In this document: positions 51,030 through 64,000 of the stretch, one piece after another
Layout of the letters: each line of letters opens with the position of its first letter
Numbering within the stretch: the stretch's first letter is position 1
DNA from: Rhodococcus sp. 14-2470-1b
GTDB lineage: Bacteria; Actinomycetota; Actinomycetes; Mycobacteriales; Mycobacteriaceae
DNA length: 64,000 bases
Direction of reading: 5' to 3'
NCBI RefSeq assembly: GCF_002259415.1
Contig: NZ_NPFY01000019.1
Coordinates: forward strand, 124,001 to 188,000
Position numbers and translations under genes: made by a program
Notes under the pieces: generated by a model
What the model saw: only the letters and a program-made list of their open reading frames with translations
Database searches by the model: none
Told to the model about the DNA's origin: nothing

Positions 51030-53101
51030 ATGGCCGAGCCTGCATCGAGCATCTACATCGCCTCACCCGAGGGCGACACCGGTAAGTCGACCATTGCACT
51101 CGGAGTGCTCCAGATGCTGTGCGCGTCTGCGGCCCGGGTCGGTGTCTTTCGGCCCATCGCGAGGTCGACGACGGAAACCGACTACATTCTGGAACTTCTC
51201 GTCGATCACACGACGGCGGATCTGTCCTACGAGCAGTCGCTCGGCGTCACCTACGAGGCCGTGCACGCCGATCCCGACGCCGCTCTCGGTGAGATCGTCG
51301 CACGCTTCCACGACGTCGCCGCGCAATGCGATGCCGTGGTGATCGTCGGCAGCGATTTCACGGACGTCGGCAGTCCGTCGGAGCTGAGCTTCAACGCCCG
51401 TGTCGCTGCCAATCTCGGTGCGCCTGTGCTGCTTGCACTTCGAGGTTCGGAACGGTCGACGGGGGAGATCGTCCAGTTGGCACAGTTGTGTCAGGCCGAG
51501 CTTCGCCAGCACCACGCGCACCTCGCCGCGATCGTCGCCAATCGATGCGACCCCGACAAGCTCGACGAGGTGACCGAAGCGTTGACACCGCTCGGAGTGC
51601 CGGCGTGGAGCCTGCCGGAGATCCCGCTGCTGATCGCTCCGACGATGGCCGAGCTGCTCGAGGCCGTCGACGGAAAGCTCTACAGCGGAGACCCCGAGCT
51701 CATGCAGCGCGAAGCTCTTCGGGTCATGGTCGGCGGTATGACGGCCGAGCACATCCTCGAGCGTCTGACGGATTCGGTGGTCGTCATCGCCCCGGCCGAC
51801 CGCTCGGACGTGCTACTGGCACTGGTCAACGCCCATGAAGCAGAGGGCTTTCCCTCGCTCGCCGGCATCATCATGAACGGGGGCATCGAGCCGCACCCGG
51901 CGATCGCCAGGCTCGTGTCCGGTCTCGGACCCAAACTGCCGATCCTGACGACCGATCTCGGTACGTTCGACACCGCCTCCGCGGCCGCGAAAGCACGTGG
52001 CCGGGTGGCCGTCGGCTCGCAGCGCAAGGTGGACACCGCACTGAGCCTGATGGAACAGCGCGTCGACGCACGGGCCCTGCTGGATCGGCTGGAGCTGAGC
52101 ATCCCGTCGATCACCACCCCGCAGATGTTCGAATATCAGCTGATTCACCGGGCTCGTGCCGATCAGAAACACATCGTGCTCCCCGAGGGCGGAGACGACC
52201 GCATCCTGCGTGCGGCGGGCAGGCTGCTGCAGCGGCAGGTGGCCACGTTGACGATCCTCGGCGAGGAAGGCCCCATCCGGCGTCGCGCTGCGGAACTCGG
52301 TGTCGACCTCGGTGACGCGCAGGTGCTCGACCCCAAGACCTCGGATTACGCCGAGGACTTCGCCGCCGAGTACACCGAACTACGCAAGCACAAGGGCATG
52401 CGCATCGAGCGGGCACGCGAGATCATGACCGACATCTCGTACTTCGGAACCATGATGGTGTACAAGGGAATTGCCGACGGCATGGTGTCGGGTGCCGCCC
52501 ACACCACAGCTCACACGATCCGTCCGTCGTTCGAGATCATCAAGACGGCCGACGGCGTCGACACCGTCTCGAGCATCTTTCTGATGTGCCTGTCCGACCG
52601 CGTTCTCGCCTACGGCGACTGCGCTATCGTGCCGGACCCGACGGCCGAACAGCTCGCTGACATCGCGATCTCGTCGGCGACGACATCGGCTCAGTTCGGT
52701 ATCGAGCCCCGCATCGCGATGCTGTCCTACTCCACCGGGGACTCGGGAACCGGCGCCGACGTCGACAAGGTGCGCGAGGCCACCAGGCTCGTGCGTGAAC
52801 GAAACCCGGAACTGCTCGTGGAGGGTCCGATTCAGTACGACGCAGCGATCGAGCCGTCCGTCGCGAAGTCCAAGCTGCCCGATTCCGACGTCGCCGGCCG
52901 CGCAACGGTGTTCATCTTCCCGGACCTCAACACGGGAAACAACACCTACAAGGCGGTGCAGCGGAGTGCGGGTGCCGTCGCGGTCGGGCCGGTCCTGCAG
53001 GGTCTACGCAAACCTGTCAACGATCTCTCTCGCGGCGCACTCGTCGAGGACATCGTGAACACCGTTGCCATCACGGCTATCCAAGCACAGGGGCAGCAGG
53101 C

Positions 53102-53105
<4 letters not shown>
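51030..53105 (+). CDS. pta: Phosphate acetyltransferase (long form)
   Basis: 691 residues: an N-terminal BioD-like P-loop domain ([20 protein letters not shown]), a middle DRTGG domain, and the catalytic PTA domain from about residue 365 ('[20 protein letters not shown]', '[20 protein letters not shown]', '[20 protein letters not shown]'). It interconverts acetyl-CoA and acetyl phosphate. A -10-like TACGCT (51017-51022) suggests a leaderless start. ackA overlaps by 4 bp. Confidence 0.95.
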
Positions 53106-57757
<4,652 letters not shown>

Positions 57758-57761
<4 letters not shown>

Positions 57762-59074
57762 AGGTACTCACGCAACCTTGGAACGAGACCGCCTGCGACA
57801 CCCGCCGCAGCGGCGATCGTGAGGACGATGGCTCCGGAGCTCAACGCGACGAGAGAGGTCTTGGCCCGCTCGACGTTGCCTCGAAGCTCGGTACGGCCCT
57901 GCTCGATACCGGCGATCAGCATGTCGTCGAGAGCCTTGAACTGAACCGCGGAATCCGCGACGCCGCTTCCCGTCGCGATGGTGACGGCGGTGTTGAAATC
58001 GCCGACGGCCAAGGCGTCGTCGATCCGTTGGTGCGCGGTCTTCCACTTGGCCAGCGACTCCGTCATCGCCGTATCACCGTGGAACAGATCGGCCAGTTGC
58101 TGCGTGTTGTCGTTGAATTCGGCGTCGTACTCGCGTGTGCTGCCGCGGCGCACGAGGTTGAGCGTCTCGTCGGACCTCGCCTGCTGAGCGAGGATGAACC
58201 CCGTGGTGAGCTTCTGCAACGGGGTGACACCACGGTCGAGCGCACGATCGGTCGCGGTCGCGGAGATGAGCCCGGCCACGAGCATCCACCCGAGGAGCAC
58301 CGTCACCAGACCGGACGCCGTGAGAAACCCCCAGTTCAGCGTCCGGTGCGTGCGCCGCGACAAGTACATCTGTGCCAACACCAGCAATCCGAGGACGACG
58401 ATGATCGTCGCGATCGCGAACACCGGTGGGTGCACGAATCTTTCCTGATCGGCCGACACCCGCGACGCCTGTGCCGTGTACAGCCCTTCGGCTCGCGGGA
58501 GCAGCGAGGTCTGCATCAGCGTGGACGCCTCACCGAGATACGACGATCCGACGGGGTTGCCACTTCGATTGTTGGACCGGGCGGTCTCGACGAGGCCCGT
58601 GTACACCGGCAGTGCCGCACCGATCTCCGTGAGAGCTTCCCTGGCCTCGGTGTCGGACTCGCCGAGGCCACCGGACGCACGAATCAGCTCGGTGCCTGCG
58701 TCACCGATGGCCTGCGCATACCGGTCACGCACCGCCTGAGGTTCCAGGCCACCCGAGATGAATGCCGTCGACGCCGCGGCATCCGCGACCGACAGGGCGC
58801 CATACAGGTTCTGCGCGGAATTGGCCAGCGGCTCGGTGCGCACCAACAACGAATCGAGAGTGGACTCGCGATCGGACACAGCCTCGCTCGTCACGAACCC
58901 CGTCGCGACCAGCAACACGATGAGCAGACCGCCCATGGCGATCATGCGCGCAGGCGTCGACCGTGCCAGGCGCCGCAACTCGCGCCGCGAGTCGCTCTCC
59001 GAGGCCGTGGTGGCCGTCGTGGGAGGTACGGCAGCAGTAGGTGTAGTGCCGACCACGTTCACAGGTTCGAGCAT
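57758..59074 (-). CDS. glnX: GlnX-like membrane protein
   Basis: 438 residues from ATG 59074 (MLEPVNVVG). Cytoplasmic tail, TM1 near residue 45 ('MIAMGGLLIVLLVATGFV'), a large outer loop of about 150 residues, two central TM helices ('FAIATIIVVLGLLVLAQMYL', 'GFLTASGLVTVLLGWMLVAG'), a second loop and a final TM. This is the topology of Rv0412c/GlnX, which relays the GlnH signal to PknG. First gene of the operon. Confidence 0.9.
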
Positions 59075-59146
59075 ATAAGTTTCCGCCCGCGGTGCGTACG
59101 TGGACGGCGAACACACCGAAGGTCCAGTCCCCTAAGGTGTGGAGGT

Positions 59147-59986
59147 ATGCGCGGCGACGGTGACGGGTGGGTAGTCGGGGAGAACGGCACGCGGCACTGG
59201 GGAAGGTACGGAGCCGCAGGTCTGCTCCTTCGTGCGCCGTCCGCGGACGGCGAGCCGACAGTACTGCTTCAACACCGCGCCCTCTGGAGCCACCAGGGCG
59301 GTACGTGGGCGCTTCCCGGCGGCGCGAAGGACTCGCACGAGAGCGCAGTGACGGCCGCCGTACGCGAAGCCGACGAAGAAGCAGGAATCGGCGCGGCTCG
59401 GCTGAACGTCCGCGGAGAGAAGCTCACCGCGACGGCTCCCAGTGGCTGGACGTACACCACCGTCGTCGCCGACACCGACGCACAGCTGCTCACCACCCCG
59501 AACGGTGAAAGCACCGAACTGCGTTGGGTTCCTGAAAGCATGGTCGACGCACTACCGCTGCACCCCGGCTTCGCGGCGAGCTGGCCCACCCTGCGGACCG
59601 AACCCCTGCGCGTCCTTCTGGACACCGCAAACGTGCTCGGCTCCCGCCCCAACGGCTGGTGGAAAGACCGCAGCGGCGCAACAGGAGACCTGTTGACCTC
59701 TCTCGCCGACGCGCTGCCACGCACCGTCGAACTTCCGGGCGGCACCTACGGGTGGCTCACCACCATCGAAGCCGTCCTCGAAGGCGACGCGCGCGCTGCC
59801 CGATTCGACGACGCCAGAGTCCCCGTCATCCATGCGTCGGGCAGCGGCGACGACGAACTCGCCAGGCGCGCACACGACGGCAGCGCGTTGACCGCGCTCG
59901 TCACCGCGGATCGCGGCCTGAAAGAACGGCTTCCGACGGCGGTGCAGGTGCTCCCGCCGTCGACTGTCCTCGGCTGGTTGAGCTAG
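59147..59986 (+). CDS. NUDIX hydrolase with C-terminal PIN/NYN-like domain (MutT3-like)
   Basis: 279 residues from ATG 59147, with GGAGG just upstream. The NUDIX box is [24 protein letters not shown] (G-x5-E-x7-REAxEExGI, about residues 56-79, given here by key residues). From residue about 148 a second domain begins '[16 protein letters not shown]', contains 'ASGSGDDEL' and 'ALVTADRGL', the pattern of a PIN/NYN-type nuclease fold. M. tuberculosis MutT3 (Rv0413) in the same place is shorter and lacks this part. It may clean up nucleotides or cut RNA; the fusion role is not known. Confidence 0.8.
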   Translation: MRGDGDGWVVGENGTRHWGRYGAAGLLLRAPSADGEPTVLLQHRALWSHQGGTWALPGGAKDSHESAVTAAVREADEEAGIGAARLNVRGEKLTATAPSGWTYTTVVADTDAQLLTTPNGESTELRWVPESMVDALPLHPGFAASWPTLRTEPLRVLLDTANVLGSRPNGWWKDRSGATGDLLTSLADALPRTVELPGGTYGWLTTIEAVLEGDARAARFDDARVPVIHASGSGDDELARRAHDGSALTALVTADRGLKERLPTAVQVLPPSTVLGWLS

Positions 59987-60663
59987 TTGCTCTTCAGCTT
60001 CTCCGCCAGCGCCTGAGCTGCAGCCTGCGGGTCGCGGGCCTGTGTGATGGCGCGGACGACGACAACACGGTCCGCGCCGGCCGCAAGAACCTCGTCGACG
60101 TTGTCGGCGTCGACTCCGCCGATGGCGAACCATGGCCGAGACGGAGCCGAGTCGGCCGTGCTGCGCAGAAGTTCCAGACCCGCAGCCTTGCGATTCGGTT
60201 TCGTCGGCGTCGCCCACACGGGCCCGGTCGCGAAGTAGTCCACACCGTCCTCGATGGCGGCAAGACTCGCCTGGCTACGGTTCTGCGTCGAGCGCCCGAT
60301 CACCACGTCGGGTCCCAGAATCTGCCGCGCGTAATGCACCGGCAGGTCGCCTTGGCCCAGATGCAGGACATCGGCGTTGGATGCCAGCGCCAGGTCCGCC
60401 CGGTCGTTGACGGCCAGCAGCGCGCCATGACGCCGTGTCGCCGCGGACAGAACGGCCAGCGCAGCCAGTTCGTCCTTGGCCTCCAGCGGACCGAACTCGC
60501 GCTCACCGGCGGAGTTCTTGTCGCGAAGCTGAATGATGTCGACGCCGCCGGACAGTGCCGCCTCGGCGAACTGAGCCAGATCGCCGAGCTCGCGCCTGGC
60601 GTCGGTGCACAGGTACAGGCGGGCAGAGTTCAAGCGTTCACGGGAGCTCTGAGTGGGATGCAC
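59983..60663 (-). CDS. thiE: Thiamine phosphate synthase
   Basis: 226 residues. '[39 protein letters not shown]', '[29 protein letters not shown]' and '[14 protein letters not shown]', then '[14 protein letters not shown]' and '[28 protein letters not shown]' are standard ThiE motifs. It joins the thiazole and pyrimidine units. It diverges from the TPP-controlled thiOSG operon and overlaps the NUDIX gene end by 4 bp. Confidence 0.95.
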   Translation of the reverse strand: MHPTQSSRERLNSARLYLCTDARRELGDLAQFAEAALSGGVDIIQLRDKNSAGEREFGPLEAKDELAALAVLSAATRRHGALLAVNDRADLALASNADVLHLGQGDLPVHYARQILGPDVVIGRSTQNRSQASLAAIEDGVDYFATGPVWATPTKPNRKAAGLELLRSTADSAPSRPWFAIGGVDADNVDEVLAAGADRVVVVRAITQARDPQAAAQALAEKLKSN

Positions 60664-60698
60664 GTCTCCAGACGGTAGTCTTCTCGTCGGAAAGACAG

Positions 60699-60795
60699 AT
60701 ACACGGGAGTCCCGAGGTACGCGGGGCTGAGAGTGGACACGCCCGTCCTTACCGTCAATACCTGAACCGGATCATGCCGGCGCAGGGAGTGAGGG
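60699..60795 (+). ncRNA. TPP riboswitch (THI element)
   Basis: CACGGGAGTCCCG, GGGGCTGAGAGTGG, then ATACCTGAACCGGATCATG and CCGGCGCAGGGAGTG match the TPP aptamer consensus (CTGAGA at 60726-60731; ACCTGA...GGAT...GC...AGGGA). The GGGAGTGAGGG at its 3' end is the ribosome site of thiO (GTG 60805), so thiamine pyrophosphate should repress translation of thiOSG. Confidence 0.95.
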
Positions 60796-60804
60796 TGGTT
60801 CTCG

Positions 60805-61871
60805 GTGAAGTTCGAACAGTCGCAGCTCGGAACTCTCGCTGTCGTCGGAGGCGGTGTCATCGGCCTGGCCGTCGCAGCCAGGGCGCAGCGCGACGGGTGG
60901 TCGGTGCAGCTCTACGACCCGAACATCGGGTCGGGCGCGTCCTGGGTGGCGGGCGGAATGCTCGCGCCGCTGTCCGAGGGATGGCCAGGCGAACACGAAC
61001 TTCTGCACCTCGGAGCGCACTCGCTTGCCCGTTGGCCTGAATTCGCACGCGAGCTCGGAGTCGACGTGTTCACCGCATCGGGCTCCCTGACCGTCGCACT
61101 CGACGCCGCCGACGCCCAGGATCTGCGGACCATCGCAGAATTCGTCGGCGCACACGGGCATCAGCTGGACATCCTGAACCGGGCGGAGATCCGCGAACTC
61201 GAACCATCGCTCGCGCAGAACATCCGCCTCGGGCTTCTGGCGCCGACGGAACTGGCCGTCGACAACCGCGCCCTCGTCGACGCACTGACAGCATCCGCAG
61301 CCGGCGTCGACTTCGTCGCCGAACGGGTGACCGACCTCGACGCCCTGACCGCCGACCGAATCGTCGTCGCCGCCGGAGCGCAGGTCCCCGCCCTTCTCCC
61401 GGACATCCCCGTCCGACCCGTCAAAGGCGAGATACTCCGACTCAGACGACGACCCAGCGCGACGGCACCGCCCAGCCGAACCATCCGAGGCAGCGTCCAC
61501 GGCCGCCCCATCTACCTCGTGCCACGAGGCGACGGCCTCGTCGTCGGCGCCACCCAATACGAATCCGGCCACGACACCCAGGTCACCGTCGCCGGAGTCC
61601 GAGACCTCATCGCCGACGCCGAACGCCTGATGCCCAGCATCGGCGAATACGAACTACACGAAGCCGCCGCCGGACTGCGCCCCATGAGCCCCGACGGCCT
61701 ACCGCTCGTCGGCCGCATCTCCGAACGCGTCATCGTCGCCGCCGGGCACGGACGCAACGGAATCCTGCTGACACCCATCACCACAGACGCTGTCGCCGCA
61801 CTACTCACCGGCGACACACTCCCCGAAGCCAAGGCTGCAGATCCAGCCCGATTCGAGACAGGAAGGCACCG

Positions 61872-61875
<4 letters not shown>
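60805..61875 (+). CDS. thiO: Glycine oxidase for thiamine thiazole synthesis
   Basis: 356 residues. FAD Rossmann motif 'AVVGGGVIGLAVAARAQRDGW', then 'GSGASWVAGGMLAPLSEGWPGE', and C-terminal 'GLRPMSPDGLPLVGRIS' and 'GHGRNGILLTPIT'. It oxidises glycine to the imine used by ThiG. First gene of the operon after the TPP riboswitch; thiS overlaps its stop. Confidence 0.94.
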
Positions 61876-62814
<939 letters not shown>

Positions 62815-62818
62815 GTGG

Positions 62819-62858
62819 TCATCCGAAAGGATGAGTCGAGTCGAGACTCGCGGGCGAT
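62819..62858 (+). terminator. Possible stem-loops after thiG
   Basis: TCATCC-GAAA-GGATGA (62819-62834) is a compact hairpin, followed by GAGTC...GACTC repeats. They separate thiG from the ABC ATPase gene and may end the thi transcript. Confidence 0.45.
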
Positions 62859-62893
62859 GTGCGAGCACCCCTCGGCCTGACACAGTGGATCCC

Positions 62894-63868
62894 ATGATTC
62901 AAGTGACGGGGTTGACGAAGCAGTACGGTGCGGTGAAGGCGGTCGATGATCTGTCTTTTTCTGTGAAGCCGGGGATTGTGACGGGGTTTCTCGGGCCTAA
63001 TGGTGCGGGGAAGTCGACGACGATGCGGATGATTTTGGGTCTGGATCGTCCGACGAGTGGTCAGGCGTTGATCGAGGGTAAGCCGTATGGCGAGTTGAAG
63101 CAGCCGTTGCGGAGTGTGGGTGCGTTGTTGGATGCGAAGTGGGTGCATCCGAATCGTTCTGCGCGTGCGCATTTGGAGTGGATGGCTGCGTCGAACGGTA
63201 TTCCGAGGTCTCGTGTGGACGAGGTGCTTCGGTTGGTGGGGTTGAGTGAGGTTGCGAAGAAGAATGCGGGTGGTTTTTCGCTCGGTATGTCGCAGCGGTT
63301 GGGTCTGGCGGGGGCGTTGTTGGGGGATCCGAAGGTGTTGTTGTTCGATGAGCCGGTGAATGGTCTCGATCCTGAGGGCATTGTGTGGATTCGTAAGTTC
63401 ATGCAGCGTTTGGCGGCGGAGGGTCGGACGGTGTTGGTGTCGAGTCATTTGTTGTCGGAGATGGCGCAGACGGCGGAGCATCTGGTGGTGATCGGGCGGG
63501 GTCGGTTGGTGTCGGATACGTCGGTGCAGGATTTCATCGATCATGCGTCGGAGGCGTCGGTGAAGGTGCGTAGTCCTCAGTTGGATGCGTTGCGGAGTGC
63601 GTTGACGTCGGCGGGGTTGACGGTGCGTGAGCCTGCGGGGGTGGATCAGTTGCAGCCGGCGATCGTGGTGACGGATTCGTCGACCGAGGTGATCGGTGAT
63701 ATCGCTGCTCGGCATCAGATCGTGTTGCATGAGTTGTCCTCGCAGCGTGGGTCTTTGGAGGAGGCGTTCATGAAGCTGACGGGTGAGGATGTTCAGTATC
63801 ACGGTGCGGGTGCTGATGGTGTGGATGGTCAGGGGTCGGATTACAAGGCGATGGGTGGTGCTCTCTGA
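62894..63868 (+). CDS. ABC exporter ATPase (CcmA/DrrA-like)
   Basis: 324 residues. Walker A LGPNGAGKSTTMRMILG, signature FSLGMSQR (a degenerate LSGGQ as in BcrA-type proteins), Walker B VLLFDEPVNGLDPEG, switch 'VSSHLLSEMAQ'. The last 100 residues form the extra domain of DrrA-type ATPases. ATG 62894 is preceded by a weak ribosome site. Third codon positions here are G/T-rich, unlike the C-rich neighbours, from the start until just after the next gene begins. The permease follows with a TGATG overlap. Confidence 0.88.
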   Translation: MIQVTGLTKQYGAVKAVDDLSFSVKPGIVTGFLGPNGAGKSTTMRMILGLDRPTSGQALIEGKPYGELKQPLRSVGALLDAKWVHPNRSARAHLEWMAASNGIPRSRVDEVLRLVGLSEVAKKNAGGFSLGMSQRLGLAGALLGDPKVLLFDEPVNGLDPEGIVWIRKFMQRLAAEGRTVLVSSHLLSEMAQTAEHLVVIGRGRLVSDTSVQDFIDHASEASVKVRSPQLDALRSALTSAGLTVREPAGVDQLQPAIVVTDSSTEVIGDIAARHQIVLHELSSQRGSLEEAFMKLTGEDVQYHGAGADGVDGQGSDYKAMGGAL

Positions 63869-64000
63869 TGGGTGTGTTGGCTGCGGAACGTATCAAGATC
63901 ACCTCGACGAAATCACCCTGGTGGTGCACAATCGCCATCATCGCCCTCGGACTGGGGCTCGCATTCGCAGTGGGACTGGCGGCCAAACTGGGTCTGCAGT
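63868..64000 (+). CDS. ABC exporter permease, cut by window edge
   Basis: Starts at ATG 63868, overlapping the ATPase stop. The visible 44 codons read MGVLAAERIKITSTKSPWWCTI and then the start of a first transmembrane helix, the usual beginning of ABC-2 type permeases. The rest lies outside the window. Confidence 0.8.
   Translation, partial: MGVLAAERIKITSTKSPWWCTIAIIALGLGLAFAVGLAAKLGLQ

Noticed and set aside
52135..52146. ATCA-GC-TGATTC as a further operator
   Set aside because: Spacer is 2 bp rather than 3 and it lies deep inside the pta coding region.
58028..59146. Plus-strand open extension upstream of the NUDIX gene
   Set aside because: Opposite glnX; composition is Arg/His-rich. The NUDIX gene has a clear GGAGG and start at 59147.
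62819..63802. Arg/His-rich minus-strand frame opposite the ABC ATPase
   Set aside because: Shadow frame; no ribosome site and no domain.

Overview
The window comes from a high-GC actinobacterium of the Nocardiaceae/Mycobacteriales, most likely a Rhodococcus (inference). The right-hand block fgd - pta - ackA - (pknG-glnH-glnX) - mutT3-like - thiE - thiO-thiS-thiG has the gene order of Mycobacterium tuberculosis Rv0407-Rv0417. Actinobacterial LexA boxes, DUF222/HNH proteins, F420 enzymes and many apparently leaderless starts also fit.

Left and centre (about 1.3-31 kb) are a dense sulfur-scavenging region. Three S-box-like (SAM-I clan) riboswitches start three plus-strand operons. The first (1416-1512) leads, through a short HVDLCR leader peptide, to a polar amino-acid ABC transporter and an FAD amine oxidase. 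The second (5583-5676) leads directly to a GNAT acetyltransferase, two luciferase-like (LLM) flavin monooxygenases, an MFS transporter and an SsuD-like monooxygenase. The third (11332-11434), again with an HVDLCR leader peptide, leads to an oligopeptide-type ABC transporter, two LLM enzymes, a DUF1684 protein and a third LLM enzyme. An MDR oxidoreductase and a pair of SMR proteins follow; the first SMR gene carries a frameshift. The minus strand then holds a sulfonate-type SsuABC-like transporter with an NtaA-type monooxygenase, and a large FAD/NAD(P)-binding protein. A further LLM monooxygenase is divergent from these.

The centre (31-39 kb) is mixed: small kinases, a DUF222-HNH protein with an SOS box, GNATs, a TauE/SafE exporter, an alpha/beta hydrolase, dodecin and a lone winged-helix regulator. 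At 38-49 kb sulfur returns. A formylglycine-generating enzyme is divergent from a sulfatase. A Stf0-type sulfotransferase is in an operon with cysD and a cysN-cysC fusion (PAPS synthesis). A rhodanese, a third LLM pair and an aldo-keto reductase follow. From 49 kb the conserved mycobacterial-type core block runs to an ABC exporter cut by the window edge.

Two regulatory layers seem to tie the sulfur genes together beyond the riboswitches. The first is a recurrent inverted repeat, GAATCA-N3-TGATTC and variants, found at six or seven intergenic sites. The second is a set of very short, cysteine-containing and apparently leaderless reading frames just downstream of several of these sites. The combination looks like a local sulfur regulon with SAM sensing, possible cysteine-sensing attenuation and an unidentified repressor or activator.
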